From Acidobacteriaceae bacterium (GTDB taxonomy: Bacteria > Acidobacteriota > Terriglobia > Terriglobales > Acidobacteriaceae): a DNA stretch of 64,000 bases. Positions 9,534 through 18,127 of the stretch are shown here, one piece after another. Made by a program: the position numbers and the translations under genes. Position 1 is the stretch's first letter, and each line of letters begins with the position of its first letter. The stretch lies in contig JASHOQ010000123.1 in the NCBI GenBank assembly GCA_030041045.1, positions 1-64,000 on the forward strand. Reading direction: 5' to 3'. The notes under the pieces are model-generated. The model was not told the DNA's origin, did no database searches, and saw only the letters and a list, made by a program, of their open reading frames with translations.

Positions 9534-9853
9534 GGAGGCCTCAGCCGGAGCGCCAGCGGCTCTTGGTTGCGGGCGCTCTCAGGAAAATGCGGAAGGCACG
9601 TGAAGGGCCTTTCGCAGCAAAGAAATCGGCGCCGAAAATGAAGGACTTGCGGGCAGAAGATGAAAAGATTGAGATTGGCGTAATGAGAGGAGTCTCAAAG
9701 ACGTCTAATAGGCAGCGCAGTGCATCAAGACGCGACAGAGTGCGCGAAGGAGAGTGTGAATCTGCGCCGATCCGGCGCGCGGCATCTTTGTCTGCATGGA
9801 TTGCATGATTGGAAGTTCTCACTCGAATTGACTTGGCAGGCGGAGGTGCCTGG

Positions 9854-10282
9854 ATGACGTCAGGTCAAGCGAAAGATGCGGCGAAGGTGCTGATTGTTGA
9901 CGACGATGCGATACACCTCGAGATTTACGGGCTGTTATTGAAACATGCGGGATACGAGCCGGTTTCCGCGCTGGTGAAGTTTGCCGGAGCCAAGATTCCC
10001 AAGGACGAGTCGATCGGGCTGGTGCTGCTCGATTACCGTCTTCAATCCCTGCGCACCTCGACCGAGTTTGCGCAGGAGATTCGCGCCTCGCTGCCGGATA
10101 CGCCCATCGTGGTCCTCTCGGATTTGTGGAGCCTTCCCGCGGATATTGCGCCCTATGTGACCGATTTTGTTCGCAAGGGGCAGCCGGCCAAGCTGTTGCA
10201 GGTGGTAGGGAAGCTTCTTGCGCAACGCAAGGAAGCGGCGGACGCTCAGGCAATTCCCGTGAATCCCAGCGCGGCAGCCTGA
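9854..10282 (+). CDS. Response regulator receiver-domain protein
   Basis: AAKVLIVDDDAIHLEIYGLLLKHAGYEPV...LVLLDYRLQ...TPIVVLSD; stand-alone REC. Confidence 0.8.
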   Translation: MTSGQAKDAAKVLIVDDDAIHLEIYGLLLKHAGYEPVSALVKFAGAKIPKDESIGLVLLDYRLQSLRTSTEFAQEIRASLPDTPIVVLSDLWSLPADIAPYVTDFVRKGQPAKLLQVVGKLLAQRKEAADAQAIPVNPSAAA

Positions 10283-10715
10283 GGGGGAACGCGAGGCGGG
10301 CAAGAGAGAAGAAATCTGTTCGCGCGCGGGCAACCATTTCCCGTGGAATTGCTTCTTACGGTCGATTAAGATTCGCATCCCCCCACGGACCCATTGCGCA
10401 TGAAAAGGGGGCTGTGGCCTCGCAAATGACCTGTGGCCGGGTGGTTTCCTTTGCGCTTTGCCCTGGGCCGAGCGCCTTGCCGGCAGACGCGACTGCCGCA
10501 CAAAATGGACTCACGCACACCGGCGCGCCGACGAAAGCGGAAAAACTCAAGTCGCATTCTCTCTCCCCTCGAACAACCGGCAAATACGGCAACCAGGTGA
10601 GCATTGGCCGCACTGCGTACAGGGGCCGGCATGGACTCATTGAAGACGCATTGAGGACAGGCCAGAAGCGCGGCGGGGCTCGCGGACCGGCCTCTTATAC
10701 TTCTTGGGACAAACC

Positions 10716-11330
10716 ATGCCGCGATGGATGCAAAGGGAGCCGTTTCCGCGCGCCAGCTTGAACACGAGGCGCGAGGCGGCACTGCGGCATGGGCTGGGCG
10801 CGATCTGCATGGCGCTGGTGCTGGCAAGCGCCATGGCGCAGCCGAAGCCGTCAGAATACGATGTGAAGGCCGCGTACCTGTTCAACTTCGGCAAGTTCAT
10901 GCGGCTCTCCGGCGCGGCGGGCGGGCAGCCTCGCGCGAAGTTCGAAATCTGCATTCTCGGCCGCGACCCGATCGGCCATGTGCTGGACGACATGAGCGCC
11001 AATGCAAGCATCGACAACCGCGCCGTGCGCGTGACGCGAACGGCGGATGCACTCGCGGCCAAGGAATGCGATGTGGTGTATATCAGCGCGGACGAAGGCG
11101 AGGGCATGGCCGCCGACCTGGCCGCGCTAGGCAAAGCGGACGTGCTGACGGTGAGCGACGCGCCGGACTTTTTGAAGCGCGGGGGAATGATCCAGTTCGT
11201 GATGCAGGGCGATCATGTGCGCTTTGCCGTGAGCCTGGACGCCGTGGGCCGCACCCACCTGGTGCTGAGCTCAGAGCTGCTGCGCGTGGCGTCGTCGGTA
11301 GTGGGAAGGCTTCCGGAGCAGCAGCCATGA
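10716..11330 (+). CDS. YfiR family protein
   Basis: Signal peptide then EYDVKAAYLFNFGKFMR...FEICILGRDPIGHVLDD...CDVVYIS...DVLTVSDAPDFLKRGGMIQFV...VRFAVSLDAV; typical YfiR/DUF4154. Confidence 0.85.
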   Translation: MPRWMQREPFPRASLNTRREAALRHGLGAICMALVLASAMAQPKPSEYDVKAAYLFNFGKFMRLSGAAGGQPRAKFEICILGRDPIGHVLDDMSANASIDNRAVRVTRTADALAAKECDVVYISADEGEGMAADLAALGKADVLTVSDAPDFLKRGGMIQFVMQGDHVRFAVSLDAVGRTHLVLSSELLRVASSVVGRLPEQQP

Positions 11331-12793
11331 ACTTCTGGAATCCACGATCGATTGCCGGCAAGCTGACGCGGGTGAATCTAGTGGTGACGGGAACGGCGCT
11401 GCTGCTGGCCTATGTGGCGTTTCTGGCTTATGACTTGTACACGCTGCGCGAGGACCTGATTCATTCCCTCACCACCGAAGCGGGAATCGTGAGCGCGAAC
11501 AGCGTGACGCCGTTGCTGTTTGACGATCCGCAGGCGGCCGAGAGCACGCTTGCGGCCTTGCGGCTTTCTCCGCATATCCGCTGGGCTGAAATTGTGAGCG
11601 CGGACGGGAAGCCGTTTGCGGCTTACCGGCAGAATCAAGAGGAGAATCCGGAGCTGAGCGTGAAGCTTGCTCCCGGCCAGGCGCGCCAATACTGGGCGAA
11701 GGGCGCGAATATCCTGATGGGCAGCCGCATTGATTTCCAAGGACGCGAACTGGGCGCCGTGTATCTGTTTGCGGGCACGGGCGAGCTGACGCAGCACACG
11801 GGTCAGTTCGGCCTGCTTTGGGCGCTGATTCTTTCGCTGTGCTTTGCCATCGCGGTCCTGGCCACGAACGCGATCCGGCACCTGGTGACCGACCCGCTGA
11901 CGGAGCTGGCCGGAACGGCGCAGGTGGTGAGCCGGGAAAAAGACTACTCCGTGCGCGCGCCCATGCCCGCCACGAGCGACGAACTCTCCAATCTAGTGCA
12001 ATCGTTCAACGAGATGCTGGAGCAAATCCAGGCGCGCGATCGGGCGCTGGAAGAAACACGCAACGCGCTGGAGGCGCGGGTTCGCGAACGCACGGCGGAA
12101 TTGACGGAGGCCAACAAGGAGCTGGAGGCTTTCTCCTATTCTGTGGCGCACGACCTGCGCGGACCGCTGCAGCACGTGGCCAATATTTCCTTTCTGCTCA
12201 AAAACTCGAGCGCCATGCGCTGGAGCGCCGAGGACTCCGGGCTGGTGGAGAAGCTGGTCGAAGGAGCGGACCGGATGGCCGCGCTCATCGACGACCTGCT
12301 GAACCTTTCGCGCGCTACGAGCGCGCCGCTCAGGCGCACGCCGGTGGACCTGAGCAAGATGGCGCAAACCATTCTCGCCAACCTTCAGGCCGGCGACAAG
12401 AAGAGAAGAGTGCAGATCAAGGTGGCCGAAGGAGCGCGCGCAATGGTGGACGAAGGGCTGATCGGGGTGGCGCTGGTAAACCTGCTGAACAACGCGTGGA
12501 AGTATACGTCGCGGCTGGAGGTGGCGGAGATCGAGTTCGGCTACCGCGAAGAGGCGGCGGGCACGGTGTATTTTGTGTGCGACAACGGCGCCGGATTCAA
12601 CCCGCGCTACGCCGACCGGCTGTTCCGGCCCTTCCAGCGGCTGCACGCGCAGAGCGATTTTCCGGGGACGGGGATCGGGCTGGCGACGGCATCGCGGATC
12701 ATTGCGCGCCACGGCGGCAAGATCTGGGCGGAGGGCCAGGTGGGGCAGGGCGCGGTTTTCTCGTTTACGCTGCCGTATACGCCGGAGAATTAG
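11327..12793 (+). CDS. Sensor histidine kinase (CHASE8-like sensor, HAMP, HisKA, HATPase_c)
   Basis: MNFWNPRSIAGKLTRVNLVVTGTALLLAYVAFLAYD...; AFSYSVAHDLRGPLQHV H-box; NLLNNAWKYT, GTGIGLATASRII; ATGA overlap with yfiR-like gene. Confidence 0.9.
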   Translation: MNFWNPRSIAGKLTRVNLVVTGTALLLAYVAFLAYDLYTLREDLIHSLTTEAGIVSANSVTPLLFDDPQAAESTLAALRLSPHIRWAEIVSADGKPFAAYRQNQEENPELSVKLAPGQARQYWAKGANILMGSRIDFQGRELGAVYLFAGTGELTQHTGQFGLLWALILSLCFAIAVLATNAIRHLVTDPLTELAGTAQVVSREKDYSVRAPMPATSDELSNLVQSFNEMLEQIQARDRALEETRNALEARVRERTAELTEANKELEAFSYSVAHDLRGPLQHVANISFLLKNSSAMRWSAEDSGLVEKLVEGADRMAALIDDLLNLSRATSAPLRRTPVDLSKMAQTILANLQAGDKKRRVQIKVAEGARAMVDEGLIGVALVNLLNNAWKYTSRLEVAEIEFGYREEAAGTVYFVCDNGAGFNPRYADRLFRPFQRLHAQSDFPGTGIGLATASRIIARHGGKIWAEGQVGQGAVFSFTLPYTPEN

Positions 12794-12861
12794 AGGGCAG
12801 GGCCGCAAGGAGCGGGGCGGACGGTCTTTTGGCAGGCCGAGTGGGAGAACGAAATGCGGGC

Positions 12862-12890
12862 TTGTTCTGGCCATAAATTCTGGCTATAAT
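12862..12890 (+). promoter_or_regulatory. Sigma-70-like promoter of the toxin-antitoxin pair
   Basis: TTGTTC (12862-12867), 17-bp spacer, perfect TATAAT (12885-12890); ATG only 8 nt after the -10. Confidence 0.6.
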
Positions 12891-12898
12891 TTTCAGGA

Positions 12899-13138
12899 AT
12901 GGAAGTGAGCACGGCAGAGGCGAAGAACCGGCTGACGGAATTGATCCGGCTGGTGGAGGACGGCGAGCGCGTGACGATTACGCGCCATGGGAAAGCTGTG
13001 GCGCAGCTTGGGCCGCCGCCGGCCGCAAAGAAACGCAAGGTGATTCTCGGCGGCATGCGCGGCCGCATCAAGCTTCTGCCGGGATGGGACGAACCGATAA
13101 CCGAGGAAGAGCTGCTCGGTGACGACAGTGGCCGGTGA
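12899..13138 (+). CDS. Phd/YefM family antitoxin
   Basis: MEVSTAEAKNRLTELIRLVEDGERVTITRHGKAVAQL. Confidence 0.9.
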   Translation: MEVSTAEAKNRLTELIRLVEDGERVTITRHGKAVAQLGPPPAAKKRKVILGGMRGRIKLLPGWDEPITEEELLGDDSGR

Positions 13139-13535
13139 CAACCCGTTTCGCGGCTACCTATTGGACACACACACGGCACTTTGGGCACTGCTCGAGCCAG
13201 AGCGCCTATCGGCGGGAGCTCGTGGCGCAGTGCTCGCCGGGCGCAGCGTGTTGAGCGTCATTTCCTATTGGGAAGTGATGCTGAAGAGCACGAAGGGCAG
13301 GCTTGATGCGGGTGATCCGCGCATTTGGTGGCAAACAGCGCTGGAACATTTGAATGCGATGCCGTTGACGCTGAGGCCAGAGCATATCGATGCCCTGCAA
13401 GGCCTGCCGGACTACCACCGCGACCCGTTCGACCGCATGCTGATTGCGCAAGCCCTGGCGGAGGGATTGACGCTGGTGAGCGCGGACCGGGATATGGCGC
13501 GCTACAAGGCGGCTGGGTTGAAGGTGGTGCGGTAA
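13119..13535 (+). CDS. PIN domain toxin (VapC-like)
   Basis: YLLDTHTALWALLEPERLS...SVISYWEVMLK...YHRDPFDRMLIAQALAEGLTLVSADRDMARY; 20-bp overlap with antitoxin ORF. Confidence 0.9.
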   Translation: MTTVAGDNPFRGYLLDTHTALWALLEPERLSAGARGAVLAGRSVLSVISYWEVMLKSTKGRLDAGDPRIWWQTALEHLNAMPLTLRPEHIDALQGLPDYHRDPFDRMLIAQALAEGLTLVSADRDMARYKAAGLKVVR

Positions 13536-13554
13536 AGCGGATTCGTGGAAAGCC

Positions 13555-13599
13555 GGTCCTTCGACTCGGTCGCTACGCGACCTTCGCTCAGGATGACAG
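13555..13599. repeat. Family D palindromic element
   Basis: GGTCCTTCGACTCGGTCGCTACGCGACCTTCGCTCAGGATGACAG; stem GGTCGC/GCGACC. Confidence 0.7.
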
Positions 13600-13610
13600 C
13601 GGAGAGTGGC

Positions 13611-15449
13611 CTATGCGGGCGGCTTCCAGCGCAGGATGGGCTTGCGCGCAGCCTGCACTTCATCGAGACGCGAGACGCGCGTGGAGTGGGGCGCGTTTTT
13701 TATCAGCTCCGGCGCGGTTTCTGCCTCATGTGCAATGCTGCGCATGGCAGCGATGAACAGATCGAGCTCTTCGACCGACTCGCTCTCCGTGGGCTCGATC
13801 ATGAGCGCGCCGGGAACGATCAACGGGAAACTCACCGTGTAGGGATGGAAGCCGTAGTCGATGAGGCGCTTGGCGATGTCGCCGGTTTTGACGCCGCGCG
13901 CGGCCTGGCGCCTGTCGCTGAAGACCACTTCGTGCATGGAGGGCGTGTTGTAGGGCAGCTCGTAGATGTCTTCGAGTTTCTTGCGGATGTAGTTGGCGTT
14001 GAGGACGGCGTCTTCGGTGGTCTGGCGCAGGCCGTCAGGGCCGTTGGCGAGGATGTAGGCGAGGGCGCGGATGAACATGCCGGTGTTGCCGTAGAAGGCG
14101 CGCACGCGGCCGACGGAGTGGGGGCGGTTGTAGTCCCAGTGCAATGGGCTCTTTGACTGAGTTTCCCCGGTCCCCAAAGGCGAGGGATCTCCACCCCACG
14201 GACCAAGACCTGTCCGTGGGGACCCCGGACCGGGGGCACCCGCGTGCAGCGGCATGGGATCGTCGTCGCCCACGCGCTCGCCGGTGGAGGGATCGAAGAA
14301 CGGCGCACGAAAGAGGGGGCCGGCTTCGATTTCGGATTGGTCGGCGTCGAATTCTTCCCATTCGGCGGGAGCGGAGGCCGTGCCCTCCCTGGTCCCCAAG
14401 TGCGAGGGATCTCCACCCCACGGACCAAGACCTGTCCGTGGGGACCCCGGACCGGGGGCACCCACTTCTGTGGCCATTTGAGACCGGACGAGGACTGGGA
14501 TGGGCAGAAACGGCTCAAGAAACCTTTTGCAGGCCACGGGACCGGAGCCGGGACCGCCGCCGCCGTGAGGCGTGGAGAAGGTCTTGTGCAGGTTGAGGTG
14601 CATCACGTCGACGCCGAAGTCGCCCGGGCGGACCTTGCCGACAAGAGCGTTCATGTTGGCGCCGTCCATGTAGAGCAGTGCGCCCTTGTCGTGGAGGATG
14701 TCAGCGATCTTGTGAATCTGGTTTTCGAAGACGCCGAGGGTGGAGGGGTTGGTGAGCATGAGCGCGGCGGTTTCGCCGGTGACCTGGCGGGCGAGGGCCT
14801 CGAGGTCGATGCCGCCGTCGGCGTTCGATTTCAGATTCTCGACCTCGTAGCCGCAGATGGCCGCGGTGGCGGGGTTGGTGCCGTGGGCGGAGTCGGGGAT
14901 GAGAATCTTGTGGCGTGGATTGCCGCGCGACTCATGCCAGGCGCGGGTGAGCAGGATGCCGGTGAACTCGCCGTGCGCGCCGGCCGCGGGCTGCAGGGTG
15001 ATGGCCTCCATGCCGGTGATGTCGAGGAGGCAGCGCTCGAGCAGATCGAAGATCTCGAGGATGCCCTGGGCGAGCGATTCGGGGCGGTAGGGGTGGGCGT
15101 CGGCCAAGCCTTCGATGCGGGCGACGAACTCGTTCACGCGCGGGTTGTACTTCATGGTGCAGGAGCCGAGCGGATACATGCCCAGATCGATGGCGTAGTT
15201 CCAGGTGGAGAGGCGCGTGAAGTGGCGGATGATTTCGATTTCGGAAAGCTCGGGCAGCAAGGGCGCCTGAGTGCGCAGCGCTGCGCCTAGCAGGGACGCG
15301 GGGTTGACAGGCGGCACATCGAGCGAGGGCAGCTTGTAAGCGCGTTTGCCGGGCGAGGACTTCTCGAAGAGCAGAGCTTCGTTCTGCGTCTGGTGGGGAC
15401 GGACTTTGCCGGTTGTGCGGGGGCCGGGGGATGGTGAGTTTGTTGCCAT
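13611..15449 (-). CDS. gcvPB: Glycine dehydrogenase (decarboxylating) subunit 2
   Basis: NLHKTFSTPHGGGGPGSGP PLP-lysine motif; GMYPLGSCTMKYNPR; contains two in-frame repeat-encoded insertions. Confidence 0.95.
   Translation of the reverse strand: MATNSPSPGPRTTGKVRPHQTQNEALLFEKSSPGKRAYKLPSLDVPPVNPASLLGAALRTQAPLLPELSEIEIIRHFTRLSTWNYAIDLGMYPLGSCTMKYNPRVNEFVARIEGLADAHPYRPESLAQGILEIFDLLERCLLDITGMEAITLQPAAGAHGEFTGILLTRAWHESRGNPRHKILIPDSAHGTNPATAAICGYEVENLKSNADGGIDLEALARQVTGETAALMLTNPSTLGVFENQIHKIADILHDKGALLYMDGANMNALVGKVRPGDFGVDVMHLNLHKTFSTPHGGGGPGSGPVACKRFLEPFLPIPVLVRSQMATEVGAPGPGSPRTGLGPWGGDPSHLGTREGTASAPAEWEEFDADQSEIEAGPLFRAPFFDPSTGERVGDDDPMPLHAGAPGPGSPRTGLGPWGGDPSPLGTGETQSKSPLHWDYNRPHSVGRVRAFYGNTGMFIRALAYILANGPDGLRQTTEDAVLNANYIRKKLEDIYELPYNTPSMHEVVFSDRRQAARGVKTGDIAKRLIDYGFHPYTVSFPLIVPGALMIEPTESESVEELDLFIAAMRSIAHEAETAPELIKNAPHSTRVSRLDEVQAARKPILRWKPPA
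14169..14241. repeat. 73-bp composite palindromic repeat inside gcvPB, copy 1
   Basis: Perfect 10-bp stem CCCCACGGAC (14194-14203)/GTCCGTGGGG (14212-14221); 71/73 identical by eye to 14391-14463. Confidence 0.9.
14391..14463. repeat. 73-bp composite palindromic repeat inside gcvPB, copy 2
   Basis: Same stem at 14416-14425/14434-14443; 222 bp (74 codons) from copy 1. Confidence 0.9.
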
Positions 15450-15602
15450 TCGTTTCTGCCTCTCGTGATTCGCTTGCGCTTGTCAAAGTAAGCGCTACTA
15501 GCCTTTATAAGACGGCCCGGTTAATGCGTGCCCTTGTTGCAGAGCTCTCTGGCTTCGCCGGCTCGGCACGCTTGAAGCCGTGTCCTTTCGATTCATCCCA
15601 TC

Positions 15603-15905
15603 TCATGGAGTCTGCCGGCGCGCGCTCGCAGCTATCGAATCCCTGATCTTAGTCGCGTCGCGATAGCGCCTCTCGCCGCGATTCCACTCACTCCGTCCGC
15701 GGCTGCAGCCTACGACAAAAAAGAACAACGACACCAGGACCATCCCCAGCCAGGGCATTTTCTCCTTGCTCAAGCCATTGAGAATGATGTTGAAGATCAA
15801 CCATAATCCGCCGTACCCCGCTCCCCGAAGAAGAATGAAGGACAGTTGTCCGCGTTTTCGCGTCTTTTCCCATCGCGGCTCCCATGTTTCGGATTCGATG
15901 GCCAT
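15603..15905 (-). CDS. Small hypothetical membrane protein
   Basis: GLWLIFNIILNGLSKEKMPWLGMVLVSLFFFVVG, two hydrophobic segments. Confidence 0.5.
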   Translation of the reverse strand: MAIESETWEPRWEKTRKRGQLSFILLRGAGYGGLWLIFNIILNGLSKEKMPWLGMVLVSLFFFVVGCSRGRSEWNRGERRYRDATKIRDSIAASARRQTP

Positions 15906-15933
15906 TCCTGTTCCTCAGCTCAATCGAAGCATT

Positions 15934-17325
15934 TCACACAGTTTTGAAGCCTTGCCCCTTCAAAGCCTGGTTTCGTTCAGTCATTTCAAGCCGGGCGGCG
16001 AGGACTTTGGCTGCGCGGTCGATTTGCACGCGGGTTGTGACTTCCGTCGCGCACCAGAGCGTGCAGTGGGCGAGCTCGGGATACCAGCGGCCGAGCGCAA
16101 TGCCGCCGACGATCTTTTCCTTGAGAAGACGCTCGGCGAGCGAGGCAGGCGACTCCTCGGTTTCGAGAACGAACTCGTGAAAATGCGGAGCGCCGGTGAA
16201 CAGTTGTTTTGTGCCGGGCTGCGCGCCCAGCGTGCGGGCGGCGTAATGCGCCTTGGCCAGGTTGTGTTCGGCAAGCTCGCGGATACCTTCCCTGCCGTAG
16301 ACGGCGAGGAAGACGGTGGCCATGAGCGCCACCAGCGCCTGGTTGGTGCAGATGTTCGAAGTGGCCTTCTCGCGGCGGATGTGCTGCTCGCGCGTGGCGA
16401 GGGTGAGGACGAAACCGCGATTTCCGGCGGTGTCGACGGTCTGGCCGGCGAGGCGGCCGGGCATCTGGCGCACGAATTTTTCCCTGGTGGCGATGACGCC
16501 GCAGAAGGGGCCGCCGTAGCTCAGCGGCACGCCGAAGGACTGCGCTTCCATGGTAACGATGTCGGCTTCGAGGGGTGGGCGCACGATGCCGAGCGAGACA
16601 GCTTCAGAGATGGAGACGAGGAGCAGCGCGCCCTTCCGGTGGGCAATCTCTGCAAGCGCGGGAATGTCTTCGACGACGCCGAAGAAGTTGGGGCTTTGGA
16701 CGAGGACAGCGGCGGTTTCCTCAGTGACCGCGGCCTCGAGCGCGGCGAGATCGACGCGGCCGGACTTGCGTTCGTAGCCGACGAGCGTGGAGGGCAGGCT
16801 CTGGTGTTTGGCGTAGGTTGCCAGCACCTCGCGGTACTCGGGATGGACGGTCGCGGCGACCACGGCCTTGTGGCGGCCGGTGACGCGCACGGCCATCATT
16901 ACGGCCTCGGCCGCGCCCGTGGAACCGTCATACATGCTGGCGTTGGCCAGGTCCATGCCGGTGAGCTCGGCGATCATGGTCTGGAACTCGAAGATGGCCT
17001 GCAGGGTGCCCTGGGTGATTTCGGCCTGGTAGGGCGTGTAGCTGGTGAGGAATTCGCCGCGCTGGACGAGTGCATCGATAATGACGGGGCGGTAATGGCG
17101 ATAGGCACCGGCGCCGAGAAAGCTCGCGTAGCCGCTTGCGTTCTTTTCGCCAGCCTGGCGGAAGTAATCGATGATTTCGCTTTCGGCCTGCTGACGGGGA
17201 ACGAGCAGATCGCGGTCGAGGCGGTACTCGGCCGGGATGATGGCGAAGAGGTCGTCGATGGAGCGTGCGCCGATTTCGGCGAGCATGCGCTCGCGCTCGG
17301 CGGGGGATTTGGGGAGATAACGCAT
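15934..17325 (-). CDS. gcvPA: Glycine dehydrogenase (decarboxylating) subunit 1
   Basis: [31 protein letters not shown]...[47 protein letters not shown]. Confidence 0.95.
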   Translation of the reverse strand: MRYLPKSPAERERMLAEIGARSIDDLFAIIPAEYRLDRDLLVPRQQAESEIIDYFRQAGEKNASGYASFLGAGAYRHYRPVIIDALVQRGEFLTSYTPYQAEITQGTLQAIFEFQTMIAELTGMDLANASMYDGSTGAAEAVMMAVRVTGRHKAVVAATVHPEYREVLATYAKHQSLPSTLVGYERKSGRVDLAALEAAVTEETAAVLVQSPNFFGVVEDIPALAEIAHRKGALLLVSISEAVSLGIVRPPLEADIVTMEAQSFGVPLSYGGPFCGVIATREKFVRQMPGRLAGQTVDTAGNRGFVLTLATREQHIRREKATSNICTNQALVALMATVFLAVYGREGIRELAEHNLAKAHYAARTLGAQPGTKQLFTGAPHFHEFVLETEESPASLAERLLKEKIVGGIALGRWYPELAHCTLWCATEVTTRVQIDRAAKVLAARLEMTERNQALKGQGFKTV

Positions 17326-17341
17326 GTTGGTCCCTCCGGGA

Positions 17342-17375
17342 CCAGTGAACAGTGATCAGTTGTCAGTGGTCAGTT
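17342..17375 (+). repeat. Variant heptamer array (AGTGNNN)
   Basis: CAGTGAACAGTGATCAGTTGTCAGTGGTCAG: same NNN trinucleotides as the AGGG arrays. Confidence 0.65.
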
Positions 17376-17515
17376 TCCATGTGCTCAAGTTAAGAGTATC
17401 AATTGCGTCAAGAAGCTCTGCAGGCCTTCCTGAACCGCGAAGCTGGCAGGGACAGCCGCATTTCCGCTGTGCCCGAAACACTGACTGCAGAGGCCTGTCC
17501 ACTGACCACGGAAAA

Positions 17516-17911
17516 CTAGCTGCCCGTCTCTTCCGCGATGAACTTCTCGTAGGCGGCAGCGTCGAGCAGAGAGTCGAGCTCGGCGGGGTTCGAGAGCTCG
17601 ACCTGGATGATCCAGGTTTCGTGCGGGGCGGCGTTGATCTTGTCCGGCTCGGTCTTGAGCGACTCATTGACTTGGGTGACGGCGCCGGAGACGGGCGAAT
17701 AGAGATCGCTGACGGCCTTGACGCTTTCGACGGAGCCGAAGGGCTTGGCGGCGGTAACTTGGGCGCCGACCTTGGGCGCGTCGACGTAGACGATGTCGCC
17801 GAGCGAGTTCTGCGCGTAGTCGGTAATGCCGATGGAGCCGGTCTTGCCGTTGACGGAGATCCACTCGTGCTCGCGGGTGTAGCGATAGTTGGCCGGATAG
17901 GGCATGCGCAT
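17516..17911 (-). CDS. gcvH: Glycine cleavage system H protein
   Basis: YTREHEWISVNGKTGSIGITDYAQNSLGDIVYVDAPKVG...FGSVESVKAVSDLYSPVSG (lipoyl lysine). Confidence 0.95.
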   Translation of the reverse strand: MRMPYPANYRYTREHEWISVNGKTGSIGITDYAQNSLGDIVYVDAPKVGAQVTAAKPFGSVESVKAVSDLYSPVSGAVTQVNESLKTEPDKINAAPHETWIIQVELSNPAELDSLLDAAAYEKFIAEETGS

Positions 17912-17940
17912 TCGTCCTCGAAGTTCAAGTGTACGGTGTG

Positions 17941-18085
17941 AGGGAGGCGGGGACCAAGGGACGGAGGGACGCAGGGAGCAGGGATCAGGGAACAGGGAAC
18001 AGGGACGCAGCGAACAGGGAACAGCGACGCGGGGAGCAGGGAGCAGGGAACAGGGATCAGGGGTCAGGGGTCAGGGGTCAGGGAC
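17941..18085 (+). repeat. Heptameric AGGGNNN array (longest in window)
   Basis: gcagggagcagggatcagggaacagggaacagggacgcag...cagggatcaggggtcaggggtcaggggtcaggg upstream of gcvH. Confidence 0.9.
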
Positions 18086-18127
18086 GCTGGCGCGATGCGC
18101 TGGATCCGGAATGTGCGAGGATGCTGC

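Noticed and set aside
7947-9641. Long + strand ORF (564 aa)
   Set aside because: Antisense to the beta-helix lipoprotein, which has a lipobox and coherent repeats.
10283-10715. Possible gene between response regulator and yfiR-like gene
   Set aside because: ORFs there are in conflicting frames without recognisable motifs; treated as intergenic.
14169-14463. Two 73-bp repeats as a CRISPR-like or recombination artefact
   Set aside because: Only two copies, palindromic, in frame, and related to other dispersed elements; best read as insertions, though an assembly error cannot be excluded without reads.
17941-18085. Possible CRISPR array
   Set aside because: Unit is 7 nt with degenerate spacers; no 25-40 bp repeats, no unique spacers, no cas genes in the window.
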